Under the pieces are notes generated by a model. It searched no databases. It was not told the DNA's origin and was given only the letters and a program-made list of their open reading frames with translations. The position numbers and the translations under genes were made by a program. This document shows positions 9,936 through 20,200 of a stretch of 59,623 nucleotides of DNA, piece after piece. The stretch's first letter is position 1; every line of letters starts with the position of its first letter. Source of the DNA: a gamma proteobacterium symbiont of Taylorina sp. (lineage in GTDB: Bacteria; Pseudomonadota; Gammaproteobacteria; GRL18); contig JAHXIV010000055.1 of assembly GCA_025655455.1 (NCBI GenBank), forward strand, positions 1 through 59,623, read 5' to 3'.

Positions 9936-12086
9936 CTATCTCTTGATTGACACAATAGCACCATCACTGGCAAATTTCGCCATGTGGTACTGCTCAGTTC
10001 CCAGTGCATCATGCTGAGTCTTGCTGAAGGCTGATGCATAGTGCTTAACAGCACCATCAAAAGGCGGCAGCTGTTCCAGAGCATCACGTATGGCCGATCT
10101 TTCTGTGCTTCCTGCCTGAGCAATGGCCAAGGCAAGAAGATGAACGGCATCATAGGTCTGGGCAATGGGGACTGGTGCCTTTATTTGACGAACAGACTCC
10201 AGTCCATAGCGTTCAACATAGCGTTTTGCCAGTTTCTGTGCCTGAATATTCGACTGTCCCAGAAATGAAGTGGTCTGAAAGAAGCTAAGATCCAGTTTTG
10301 CTATGGCTGTTTTATGATCTTGATAAAAGTCCCCTCCGGTAATACCCCAATGGGAAACAACTGGTATGAGTGAAGTCTGTTTTGCCAGACTGTCAAGCAG
10401 CATACCGCCCTCTATTGGCTTAACGACAATGATCAATACATCAGCCCCGCTCTTCAGAGCTTCAATCAATGCAATAGTCACATCACTATCACCGCGATTA
10501 ATCACCTTCTGGTAAACAAATTGTGAACCAAGTCTATCCAGATGCTGACTCATACGTTCAAAATTACCTCGCCCCCAGACAGAATTTTCATAGAGGATGG
10601 CAGGACGCTTACCTTTTTTTAAAGCCTGTTTGATAATGAATGGTCCAGCCAGACGATCATTGGCCGATACCCGAAAGATAAAGCTTTTATCATAAGCATT
10701 ATCAATAATTCCGGCTACAGCGGCCCATGGCACAAGAAATGGCATACCGGCTTCTTGTGCCATTTTAATTTCTGCACTAACAACAGAACCATGTTGACCA
10801 CCGATGACGGCCACCAGATTCTGATCAGCAATAAAATCTTTTAGATTCCCCAGACCCTTGCTGGGTAATCCCTTATGATCCCTGGCAATAAGAGCCAGTT
10901 TTCTGCCAAGCACACCACCTGCGGCATTAATCTCTTCAATCGCAAGCTGTACACCACGCTTGATTGACAGACCTGAAATCTTTGCATCCATAGACAGGTC
11001 AGTATCAAGGCCAATCAATATGGGCTGTTGATCTGCAATGGTATATTTTTTTAGCAGTAACTCTGAGGTTTTGGAGATAACATCTGCTCCGATAACAGGT
11101 TCAAACTGATCAATGATCTGTGCAGTTTTGTCTGCAAAACGCTGACGGGCACTCTTATCCAGAATATGGATATTTACACCGGCCTGACGTACGGTTTCAA
11201 GCAATTTTTCTTCTCTGTGTTGTGTTTCTTCTCTTTCCCAGGAAGTCACCTCAAGTGCAGTCTCAGTGAGCAAAGTTTGTATCTCAGCTGGAAGAGCATC
11301 ATAAACTTTTTTACTGAGGGAGAAAATATAGGGCAGATAGGCATGATTACTCAGTGTAAAATCTGACTGAACTTCATGAAAACCCATACTGACAATTGCA
11401 ATAAGCGGATTCTCCTGCCCGTCCACCACACCATCAGCCAGTGCTGTACGGGTTGCATGAAAATCGATGGGAATAGGCGTCGCTCCAAAAGCCCTAAATT
11501 GTTCCATAATAATACGGCTCTTCATGGTACGAATTTTAAGACCTGCAAAATCTTCGGGCTGTCTGATAGGTCGATTGGCAGTAAAGTGTTTAAAGCCGTT
11601 TTCCCAAAAACTGATACCAATCAGATCAATGTCACGCAGCTTTTTTAGTAGAATTTGACCGGGTTCACCATCCAGCATTTCATAGGCATCTTCTCTGTCA
11701 GGAAATATAAAAGGGAGATCGGCATACTGCATGGCTGGAACCGGGACACTCATTTTAGCTGTGGGTGTCAGCAGGATATCAAGCTCACCGGCACGTGCCA
11801 TTTCCACCATATAGTGATCATTTCCAAGTTGCTGTGCCGGATAGACTTCAACCTTAATCCGGCCTTTACTTTTCTTATCAATGATATCGGCAAAACGCAA
11901 AGATGCCTGATGCATGGCACTATCTTCAGGAAGATTATGTCCAAAACGAAGCACTCTATTGATAACATCAGCAGAATCTTCACTTTGTTTGTTGATAAGT
12001 GTATCTTTGTCAGTTTCTGGCATGCACATAATAAAGAGTAGTATGATTAAACAAACTCCTGTTATAGCAAGCAATAGCTTTTTCAT
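9936..12086 (-). CDS. Fusion of a TRAP (DctP-type) and a branched-chain amino acid (LivK-type) periplasmic binding protein
   Basis: The product is 716 residues with an N-terminal signal or anchor sequence (about 1-22). Residues ~45-340 form a DctP-type TRAP binding domain: FGHNLPEDSAMHQA, LKIRTMKSRIIMEQF with the Arg that normally pairs with a substrate carboxylate, and ALADGVVDGQENP. Residues ~355-716 form a second, unrelated type I binding fold: GLDTDLSMDAKISG, AIEEINAAGGVLGRKL, VAVIGGQHGSVVSAE. These domains normally belong to two different transporter classes, and neither a TRAP membrane gene nor an ABC gene is present. The gene is nine bases upstream of a hybrid kinase, so I infer a double-ligand sensor. 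The start has a good ribosome site (AGGGGGATA). No frameshift joins the halves; the frame is open throughout. Confidence 0.88.
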   Translation of the reverse strand: MKKLLLAITGVCLIILLFIMCMPETDKDTLINKQSEDSADVINRVLRFGHNLPEDSAMHQASLRFADIIDKKSKGRIKVEVYPAQQLGNDHYMVEMARAGELDILLTPTAKMSVPVPAMQYADLPFIFPDREDAYEMLDGEPGQILLKKLRDIDLIGISFWENGFKHFTANRPIRQPEDFAGLKIRTMKSRIIMEQFRAFGATPIPIDFHATRTALADGVVDGQENPLIAIVSMGFHEVQSDFTLSNHAYLPYIFSLSKKVYDALPAEIQTLLTETALEVTSWEREETQHREEKLLETVRQAGVNIHILDKSARQRFADKTAQIIDQFEPVIGADVISKTSELLLKKYTIADQQPILIGLDTDLSMDAKISGLSIKRGVQLAIEEINAAGGVLGRKLALIARDHKGLPSKGLGNLKDFIADQNLVAVIGGQHGSVVSAEIKMAQEAGMPFLVPWAAVAGIIDNAYDKSFIFRVSANDRLAGPFIIKQALKKGKRPAILYENSVWGRGNFERMSQHLDRLGSQFVYQKVINRGDSDVTIALIEALKSGADVLIIVVKPIEGGMLLDSLAKQTSLIPVVSHWGITGGDFYQDHKTAIAKLDLSFFQTTSFLGQSNIQAQKLAKRYVERYGLESVRQIKAPVPIAQTYDAVHLLALAIAQAGSTERSAIRDALEQLPPFDGAVKHYASAFSKTQHDALGTEQYHMAKFASDGAIVSIKR

Positions 12087-12203
12087 TGAATATCCCCCTA
12101 TTAATGAGTTAATAATCTATTTCTAAAGAAAAACCTCACAATTAAAGCTTATGAAAATTTTTCAAACTTATCAATATACCATCAGTAATAATGTCTAACT
12201 TAG

Positions 12204-12350
12204 GAGTTTGCAGAGGGTAAAGTCTGGATTAAGTGTATTAATAATGAAACAAATGTCACACTGATCGTCGAAGATTCAGCTCCTGGGATAGATGAAGATA
12301 AGCTGTCTCATATTTTTGATCGACTTTTTCGATTGGAAGGAGCTAATTAA
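12204..12350 (+). pseudogene. Remnant of a BaeS-like histidine kinase ATPase domain
   Basis: On the plus strand, 48 codons after a TAG at 12201 encode the middle of a kinase ATPase domain: LIVEDSAPGIDEDKLSHIFD then RLFRLEGAN and a TAA. This matches the G1 box and following 'LF.RFYR.EGSR' block of BaeS-type kinases (known from E. coli BaeS: ADSAPGV...LFERFYRTEGSR). The G2 box and everything before the N-G1 spacer are missing, so it cannot be a functional kinase. It lies opposite to all neighbouring sensor genes and its stop overlaps the end of the HD-GYP regulator gene by a few bases. It is a decayed fragment. Confidence 0.7.
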
Positions 12351-14172
12351 TAAAATGTTCCAGTTCAAGTTCCAGTTCTTCTCCATCATTATTACTTTCT
12401 AATATCATGACCTTATATTTTAAAATCTTCTCAGCAGGAGTAATGAGTTTTTGAAACTCTTTTTGATTAAAATTAAGCGGACTGGCACTCACACATAAAA
12501 AATCATCACCCTGCACACGAAAAATAATACTCTCTGAGGGCATAATATCTGTTAAGCCTTTAGAAATATGCTGTAAAAACAAGTCACCTTTTTCCCATCC
12601 ATATTGATGATTATATTGCGAGAAGTTTTGTATGCGGATCGTTAGAAAATACTTTTTTATAGCATTAAAACGTTCTCTCATCAGGATGGGAAGATAATCT
12701 GAAAAATACAGACCAGTTAAACGATCACGAAAGAAATAAGCAAAACGTTCCTGTTCCAGGACTGTATGAGGTTCCTGAGAAATATTCAACTGGATGGCCA
12801 TATCAGCAAGTACGGTCACAGCCGCATCAACCACTTCAGGGTGAAACTGAATTTCTTTAAGTTCTTTAAGTTCTGCTATTGCATCTGCAACAGACATTCT
12901 GGGCTTATAGATACGATTAGTCGTCATCGCATCGAAAGCATCAGCAACAATCATAACACGGGATAATAGCGGTATATCATATCCTTTTTTACCATCCGGA
13001 TACCCCTGACCATCAAAACGTTCATGATGCGAGTACATAATTTCTGCAATTTTCTGATAATTAGGGACATCCTTGAGAATATTGTATCCTGCTGACAAAT
13101 GTTCTTTAATCAACTTGTATTCTAACTTATTGAGCCTGCCTGGTTTAAGCAAAACACTATCGGGTGTAGCCACTTTTCCAATATCATGTAATTTTGCAGC
13201 ATTTTCCAGCAATTCTACCTGTTCCTGAGAATACCCCATCTCCCTGGCAATCAAAACACAATAGTGAGCCACACGTTGCGTATGCCCCGCCGTATAGCTA
13301 TCACGCTGATCAATCATTCTGACTAATGAATCAACCATCGCTTTATTTTCCTGCAGGCGCTGCTGTTCAACTTTTAATAATTCCTGAGCCTGCAGTTCCT
13401 GTTGTCTTATCTGAGTCAGATCCTTAAAAATTACCACCAGAGAATACTCATCAGCATTTTCCTGAATAGGTGCTGCAGCGATAGAAACAGGGAAGGAAGA
13501 TCCATCTTTTCTAAAAAAGAGTTCATTATCATTTAAATAGGAATGGCAGGAATTGAACACATTATGAATGGGACACTCTTTGGCGGAAATTACATTTCCA
13601 TCAGCATCACTATAATGAATCAGGTTATGTATTGTCTTGCCTATAATCTCATGCTCTGCATAACCCAGCATCTGCAGAGCCTTAGGATTGACATACATCA
13701 CCTGGTGAGCAGCATTAAGCACATAAATCCCTTCAGCAATGCTTTGTGCAAGATGCTGAAAACGACTTTTTTCACACATCATCTTATCCCGTTGTCGGAA
13801 TATAGCCAGATAGAGATTGATTTTATTAAGTAATAAATGATCATCAATGGGTTTGCTCAGATAATCTATTGCACCCAATTCATAACCATGCTCAATAAAT
13901 TCCTGAGACTTGTATACTGCGGTTAAAAAGAGAACAGGAATATGTTTCGTCTGATGATTAAGCTTGATCAAACGAGCCACTTCAAAACCATCCATTTCAG
14001 GCATCTGAATATCCAGAATAACCAGATCTACAGCCTGTTTTAACAACAAATTCAAAGCTTCACGACCAGATAAAACGGTTATTATTTCAACATGTTCAAG
14101 TTGTTCTAATAAGACTTTTAAAGTAAACAGATTATTCTTATTATCATCAACACAGAGAATTTTATACTTCAT
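12343..14172 (-). CDS. Response regulator REC-PAS-HD-GYP with degenerate GGDEF-like tail
   Basis: The product is 609 residues. The receiver (1-120) has its acceptor Asp near 55 in LVILDIQMPEMDG. A PAS domain (about 140-260) contains MYVNPKALQMLGYAEHEIIG. HD-GYP (about 280-450) has HDIGKV near 327 and HHERFDGQGYPDG near 386, so c-di-GMP phosphodiesterase activity is expected. The last ~120 residues resemble a GGDEF fold (DRLTGLYFSDYL at its start, FRVQGDDFL where GGDEF should be), but the catalytic loop reads QGDDF and the preceding metal-site region is poor, so synthesis of c-di-GMP is unlikely. It follows the GGDEF regulator by 14 bases in the same operon, pairing a breakdown enzyme with a synthesis enzyme. 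Confidence 0.9.
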   Translation of the reverse strand: MKYKILCVDDNKNNLFTLKVLLEQLEHVEIITVLSGREALNLLLKQAVDLVILDIQMPEMDGFEVARLIKLNHQTKHIPVLFLTAVYKSQEFIEHGYELGAIDYLSKPIDDHLLLNKINLYLAIFRQRDKMMCEKSRFQHLAQSIAEGIYVLNAAHQVMYVNPKALQMLGYAEHEIIGKTIHNLIHYSDADGNVISAKECPIHNVFNSCHSYLNDNELFFRKDGSSFPVSIAAAPIQENADEYSLVVIFKDLTQIRQQELQAQELLKVEQQRLQENKAMVDSLVRMIDQRDSYTAGHTQRVAHYCVLIAREMGYSQEQVELLENAAKLHDIGKVATPDSVLLKPGRLNKLEYKLIKEHLSAGYNILKDVPNYQKIAEIMYSHHERFDGQGYPDGKKGYDIPLLSRVMIVADAFDAMTTNRIYKPRMSVADAIAELKELKEIQFHPEVVDAAVTVLADMAIQLNISQEPHTVLEQERFAYFFRDRLTGLYFSDYLPILMRERFNAIKKYFLTIRIQNFSQYNHQYGWEKGDLFLQHISKGLTDIMPSESIIFRVQGDDFLCVSASPLNFNQKEFQKLITPAEKILKYKVMILESNNDGEELELELEHFIN

Positions 14173-14186
14173 TTGTATAATGCAAC

Positions 14187-15458
14187 CTACCTGCCAATGA
14201 CTTTAATACGATTTCTGCCGGATTGCTTAGCCTGACACAGCGCATCATCAATCTCTTTTAGAAAAACATCCTCATCCATTCCTGCTGAATACCCACCCAC
14301 CCCCATACTGATGGTGATATGCACATCATCCATACCAGAGAAAGGATGTTCTGCAATAATCAGGCGTAATTTCTCAACATGAGCTATGATCTTTTCCATT
14401 GAGGCAAAGAAGACTAACATAAACTCTTCCCCGCCCCACCGGGCTAACACATCTTCATTACGAATATTATCTTCAATTAAAGTGACCAGTTCTTTTAAAA
14501 TTACATCACCCTGTAAATGCCCATATTGATCATTGATGGCTTTAAAGTGATCAATATCAAGCATTGCTAAGGTGAAGCCGGTTTTATCAGAATTAGAAAT
14601 TGCCGCTTCAAATACCGCATTAAATTTAGTTCGGTTAAATGCACCGGTCAGCTCATCGGTCAGTGCCTGATGTCTGAATTGCTCCTTCATACGATGCATT
14701 TGAGTGACATCTGCAAGAGTCACCACATAAAGTTCTTTATCTGCATCAATGAGTGTTGCATTAACCATCATAAAAACATTTATATTGAGGTGCTTTACAA
14801 TGGCCAGATGTATTTTTTCAGGATATTTTAAAATAGTATGCAACCATGGCTTACCTTCTGATTCAGAAAAGTTTGAAGGTAAAAATCCTTCTTCATCAAT
14901 AAAGAGCTGACAAATACAGTTATGATGCCGATGAAATTCATTGAGATCCTGATAATCAAAAAAATCAAAAAAACGCTGGTTAGCACTGAATATTACTGTT
15001 TCATCAATCACGATTAAAATTTGCTCTTGTAAATCGATGATTTTCTGCATATAACTTTTTTGTTCTCGCAACTGCTTCTCACTTTCAATCAGCCGTTGAT
15101 AAAGACGCATTTTATTTAATAATTTATTATCGTCAATAGGCTTGGTCAGATATTCTACGGCACCTGCATCAAAACCTTTTTTCTTGAATTCTTCACTTTG
15201 AAAAACAGCAGTAAGAAAAATAATAGGAATATTGCTTGTTTTTTTATTAGCCTTAATCAATTTGGCCGCTGCAAAACCATCCATTTCCGGCATTTGTATA
15301 TCCAGCAGAATCAGGTCAATTTCCTGCGTCAAAAGAGTTGACAGACCTTCCTGTGCACTCAAAGCGAATGAAATGGCAATACCTTCCAGCTGGTTTAAAA
15401 TACTGTCCAGTGTGAAAAGATTATTCTGGTTGTCATCAATACATAAAATTTTAAACAT
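14187..15458 (-). CDS. Response regulator REC-PAS-GGDEF diguanylate cyclase
   Basis: A receiver domain (about 1-120; acceptor in LILLDIQMPEMDG) is followed by a PAS-like region (about 140-255) and a full GGDEF domain. The active loop is RWGGEEFML, the fold start is DELTGAFNRTKF, and the metal and base-binding block is MLDIDHFKAINDQYGH. An RNED motif lies five residues before the GGEEF and fits the RxxD inhibitory site for product feedback. It should make c-di-GMP when phosphorylated. I chose the ATG at 15458 because it aligns with the start of the paralogous receiver of the next gene (KILCxDDNxNNL). ATG 15470 and a TTG at 15497 inside a palindromic repeat are alternatives. Confidence 0.9.
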   Translation of the reverse strand: MFKILCIDDNQNNLFTLDSILNQLEGIAISFALSAQEGLSTLLTQEIDLILLDIQMPEMDGFAAAKLIKANKKTSNIPIIFLTAVFQSEEFKKKGFDAGAVEYLTKPIDDNKLLNKMRLYQRLIESEKQLREQKSYMQKIIDLQEQILIVIDETVIFSANQRFFDFFDYQDLNEFHRHHNCICQLFIDEEGFLPSNFSESEGKPWLHTILKYPEKIHLAIVKHLNINVFMMVNATLIDADKELYVVTLADVTQMHRMKEQFRHQALTDELTGAFNRTKFNAVFEAAISNSDKTGFTLAMLDIDHFKAINDQYGHLQGDVILKELVTLIEDNIRNEDVLARWGGEEFMLVFFASMEKIIAHVEKLRLIIAEHPFSGMDDVHITISMGVGGYSAGMDEDVFLKEIDDALCQAKQSGRNRIKVIGR

Positions 15459-15483
15459 AGATTTTTTCATTTTATTCAAAACA

Positions 15484-15560
15484 GGGGGCGGAGTCAAATG
15501 GCTTAAACACTGAAACTATTGAACTTTCAGTCATTCATGTCATTTGACCCCGACCCCGCC
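15484..15560. repeat. Palindromic intergenic element of the GAGTCAAAT family, copy 1
   Basis: The outer arms are GGAGTCAAATG (15490-15500) and CATTTGACCCC (15541-15551), flanked by GC-rich ends. The inner arms are ACTGAAA (15509-15515) and TTTCAGT (15525-15531). It forms one long imperfect hairpin between the CheB-CheR gene and the GGDEF gene. Two other intergenic sites in the window (28337-28392 and 43365-43389) share the GAGTCAAAT core. Confidence 0.6.
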
Positions 15561-15565
15561 GAATC

Positions 15566-17242
15566 CTAACAAATCCTCTGATAAATATTCTTCGTTATCG
15601 CTTTAAAATGTTTTTCCTGCTGTAATCCACTGATATTTTCATTTTCACCAATCACCAGATATCCTCCAACAATTAAAGAATTTGTTATTAAATCCATCAC
15701 ACTATCACGCAAGTACTGATTAAAATATATCTGCACATTATTAAACAGAATAAGATGAAATTCATTCATTGTTTCTTCAGTGACCAGATTATGACGAAAG
15801 AAAAAAACCTGTTCACGTAATCTTGGTTCAATTGAAAAAAAATTTTTTTCCTTATGAATATATCGCTGAATATCACCATGACCGCCGCTATTGTAAAAAT
15901 TTTCTTGCGTTATTTCCATTTCATCAATGGGATAAAGTCCGTTACGAGCAATTTTCAAACTATTATTGTTCATATCAGTCGCATAAATTAAGCACTTTTT
16001 TGCTAAACCTTCCTGCTCTGCCAGCATAGCTAATGAATAGGCTTCCTTACCTGTGGAAGTGCCTGCACTCCACACCTTAATATGATGATATCGATTAAGT
16101 TCAGGAAAAATCTGATCTTTAATCATTTGCCAGCTATTGGTTTCTCGAAAAAAATAACTGGTTGAAATAGATAGTTCCATTAATAAACGTTTAAATTTTT
16201 GTTTATAAGTTAAAGTACTCACTAAAAAATGACGCCGGCTCAGACAATGATGCTTGATCACTGCGGCATCAATACGTCTTTCAATGCTTTCCAATACATA
16301 ATTTCTAAAATCATAGCCGTATAAATCATAGGCACTGAGCAGATAATTCTTTAATAACTGTTTATCATCAGAAATCATGACAGCCAGTAGTTGCACAATT
16401 TTTAATAATGAAGCCTCAATATGATAATGACCGCTTTCTCTGATATTTTTAAGCAGTTCCTTGGCACCACATTCGCTCTCCTCTTCTATAATAACCGGCA
16501 TATTTTTATCAACAGCAAAGCCTGTACCGGCAACACCATCACTACTATAACCGCAAAAAACCACAGCTAAAGCCTGTGATCCATATTCATCAGCCAGTGA
16601 TTGCAAAGTGACATCAATAGAAGGACGAGCATATTGAACAGCATCATCTTTATCTAATTGAAAAATCCCCTGTTTAATACGCAAATGATGATCAGGCTGA
16701 CAAATATACACCTGACCACCGACAACTTTCATTCCATGCTGAGCATATTGAACCTGATAGCGGGTCAATGGTTGTAATATTGAATTCTGTATCAGGCGGG
16801 CATCAGCAGAAATATGCTGCACAATACAAATGCTCACATCTTCCAGAAAAGGCAGAGCCATTAATAATGTATGAATTTTATTACTGGAATCCGCTGATCC
16901 CGTTAAAACAATCATTTTTGTCTGTGAAAGTAATTTTAACTGACAAAAAAGACCATTAACCGGTTCATATAATACATTTAAGCCTAATTTGTTCAGATAA
17001 GCACTCAGATAAATCTCATCTGTAACTATCTGTAGAAAATAATCTTTTGATTGTAATTTTGTTAATTGGCGAATAATCGCTTCATCAAGAACAAAAAGCC
17101 GCCGAAAAATAATTTGTTCAGACTTATCTTTTGATCGAAAGTCTGAAAATATTTTTAATAAAACATTCTCATCAGCACTATGAATTGGCCCCGTGACATC
17201 AACTACCTCACGACCTAAATGGGTATATCGTTTTATTTTCAT
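15566..17242 (-). CDS. CheB-CheR fusion protein with probably inactive CheB site
   Basis: Residues ~1-100 are strand/helix alternating and could be a STAS-like domain (weak). Residues ~108-295 are a CheB methylesterase fold: the His in VQHIS (about 142), RPSIDVT, and the Asp in CGYSSDGVAG (about 235) are in place. The motif that normally carries the catalytic Ser (GTSTGG) reads GSADSS, putting Ala at the nucleophile. Residues ~300-558 are CheR: GYDFRNYV, STSYFFRE, the SAM loop SAGTSTGKEAYSLAML (about 390) and NNVQIYFN in place of CRNVxIYF. There is no chemoreceptor with a methylation domain in the window. It starts inside the end of the hybrid kinase gene (overlap with 17253-20816 of none to 20 bases depending on start; ATG 17242 chosen over TTG 17272), so the kinase is the likely functional partner. 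Confidence 0.85.
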   Translation of the reverse strand: MKIKRYTHLGREVVDVTGPIHSADENVLLKIFSDFRSKDKSEQIIFRRLFVLDEAIIRQLTKLQSKDYFLQIVTDEIYLSAYLNKLGLNVLYEPVNGLFCQLKLLSQTKMIVLTGSADSSNKIHTLLMALPFLEDVSICIVQHISADARLIQNSILQPLTRYQVQYAQHGMKVVGGQVYICQPDHHLRIKQGIFQLDKDDAVQYARPSIDVTLQSLADEYGSQALAVVFCGYSSDGVAGTGFAVDKNMPVIIEEESECGAKELLKNIRESGHYHIEASLLKIVQLLAVMISDDKQLLKNYLLSAYDLYGYDFRNYVLESIERRIDAAVIKHHCLSRRHFLVSTLTYKQKFKRLLMELSISTSYFFRETNSWQMIKDQIFPELNRYHHIKVWSAGTSTGKEAYSLAMLAEQEGLAKKCLIYATDMNNNSLKIARNGLYPIDEMEITQENFYNSGGHGDIQRYIHKEKNFFSIEPRLREQVFFFRHNLVTEETMNEFHLILFNNVQIYFNQYLRDSVMDLITNSLIVGGYLVIGENENISGLQQEKHFKAITKNIYQRIC

Positions 17243-17252
17243 TATTAAAGGA

Positions 17253-20200
17253 TTAATGCCCCATCTTATCAATCCACAAACGACTCAGCTGCATTAAGGT
17301 TTTTTCATTAATCGGTTTAGTCACATAATCATTTGCACCGATATCCAGGCATTTTTGTTTGTCTCTATTCATCGCTTTTGCGGTGACGGCAATAATGGGA
17401 ATATTTATATACTTCTTATTCTGACGTATTCTTTCTATGGCTTCATAACCATCCATTTTAGGCATCATAATATCCATCAGGATAAGATCAATGGCATCAC
17501 TTTCGTCATTTAATAAATCCAGGGCTTCCTGACCATTAAGAGCGTGCAGTGTTTGTGCACCGGCATCCTGAAACAAAGCAGAAAGGGTAAAAATATTTCT
17601 CGAATCATCATCCACCAGTAACAGTGTATTGCCTTCAAAACGATGTTTTTTAGAATACTCTATTTCATCTTCATGCATTTTCTCAGCAGCATCCACAGCC
17701 AATAATTCAGACTTTGAATTGGATATAGAAACTTCCTCCTCAGTAGACGGGCTTTGTTTATTGTTTAAGTTTTGTCCGGGAATACTCAATAAAAACAGAC
17801 TGCCCTGCTCTTCTATACTTTCAACAATTAACTTACCATTTAGTAATTCAGCAAAACGCAAACTAATAGACAAACCGAGTCCGGTACCACCATATTCACG
17901 GGTAATAGTACCATCCACCTGCTTGAATGCACCGAAAATATGCTCAAGCTTATCCTGCGCAATACCAATACCAGTATCACTGACAGCAAAGTTGAGCTGT
18001 TCGTTTTTAGAATAAAGGTGCAAAGTGACACTACCTTTTTTGGTAAACTTAAAAGCATTGGACAACAGGTTTTTCAACACCTGCATCACTTTGGTCACAT
18101 CAATTTCAAAACTACTGTTCAGTTCATCATGAATAATAAACTCCAGTCCCCGATCTTCAGCAATAGGATTAAACAGTTCCTGCAGTGACTGACTAATTTG
18201 CGTAGAACTACTCTCAACAATATTAAGCTCCATCTGACCAGCTTCAATCTTGGACAGATCTAAAATATCATTAATCAATAACAGCAAATCATTACCGGCA
18301 TTATGAATAACCTCGGCTTTTTTACCCTGTTCTTTATTTTCCAGTCCATCACGCAGCATTTTTGACAATAAAATAATCGAATTTAAAGGAGTACGTAATT
18401 CATGAGACATATTAGCCAGAAATTCTGATTTATATTGACTGGCCAACTTCAGCTCTTTAGCCTGCTTATCCAGATCGGCTTTAGCTACAGTCAGAACCAG
18501 ATTCTGTTCTTTCATATCCTTAGCCTGCATCTGCAGCTGTTGTGCCTGTTCTTCCATCTGCACATTAGTCTGTTGCAGTTCTTCACTCTTCATCTGAGTT
18601 TCTTCATAATCACGCTGGGATTTATCCAACAATTCTTTAATCTTGCTATTCTGCTCAGAAGACATTACAAATGTAGCAATAACCGAAGCCGCCTGATTCA
18701 TCAGTTCAATTTGAGCCTCGCTGAACAGATTGAGTGAGGCTACCTCAGCCACTCCAATCAGATTTTTTTCATGCAGTAAAGCAAAGGTATAAGTCACTGC
18801 CGGTGCAGTACTATGCATACCTGTCTCAATTGAATAGTCCTTTCTGGTGACTGACTGCAGCAGAATAGGCTCCTGTTCCAGAGCAACCTGTCCCACCACT
18901 CCTTCCCCTAAAACGATGCGATTATTAAACTTTTCACGTTGACTAAAGGCAAAACTTGCCTGTTGTCGCAGATTATTATTTTTCTCATCATAATAATAAA
19001 TCACACCAGAGGCTGCCTGCAGATAGCGGCAAAGATGAGTAATGGATTCTTTAGCAATCATCTCAGCAGCAATATCACTACTGAGCGTTCGATTCAGTTC
19101 AGAAATACCATCTTTAATGAAATTTTCTTTTTCCGCCTGTTTCTTATTGGATTCCAGTACGCTTGTCATCTTTATCAGTGCTGCGGATAACTGATCGTTA
19201 TCACTGCGAGGCTTGATCACCGTATGAAAATCACCATCAGCAATCTGAGCTGTCTGCTGCAATACTTCGCGCAGATTATCAAGCATCTGATTGATGCTGC
19301 GCCCCAATTCGTCCCTGCCGCCGCGCAGGGAAAAATCACGGGAAAAATCACCGATAGCAATGGCATTGGTTATTTTAGAGATCTCATCCAGATAGTTGAT
19401 CATGCGGTTCAGGGATTCTGCCAGCTGGTCATTTTCACCACTTTGTTTAAGCTTTCTGCCCGTCTCACCGCGGGCAATGGCATCCGAGAGTTCAGCGATG
19501 GTTCTGAGACGCCGTGTCATGGCATTTAATGCCTGATTTAACTGGTCATCTTCTGAATGTATCAGAATCTCCTTGGAAAAATCACCTTCAGCAATGGCAT
19601 TGGCCTGCAAAATCGTTGAACGGATACTCTCAATCAGTACTTTAGTAGAGTTGACAATCTGACCCACTTCGTCATTGGAATCATAACTGATACGGCTGTC
19701 AGGTATATTTCCGATAGCCAGTTCCCCCAGCTGTTCAGAGACAATTTGCAAGGGAGAGAGCGTATAGTAAAGTTTACGCATTAAGAAGATAATGGCCACC
19801 AGGATTAAAAGGCTCAGACCGATAAAGGCTAATTCAAAATCCCGCAGTTTTTGCAGGGCATAGTGCTGAGAAATCGTATTGACCACCAGTAAATAATGTT
19901 CATTGACGGCTCCGCCTGGATAAATACGATGATAAGAAATAACCTGACCGTTTTCAATCAGAGTGCCCTTGTCTTTTTCCATCATCTCAGCAAAGGCAAC
20001 AGGATAGTGCGCCTCAAAGGTCTCATCCGACCCCAGATCAAAGCCGAACATCTTGCTTTGATCGGGATGATAGAGGAAGTAGCCTTTTTTGTTCAGCAGA
20101 TAGTAGTTGTCCTGTGCCACTTTTTTATCAAACGAGCGGATCAGTTCGATCAGCCGATCGCCTAACAGGTTGATCACGATGATCCCCTTGTGATCGCCAT

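Noticed and set aside
15566..17242. Complete chemotaxis operon
   Set aside because: CheB/CheR are present but there is no CheA, CheW or receptor signalling domain in the window.
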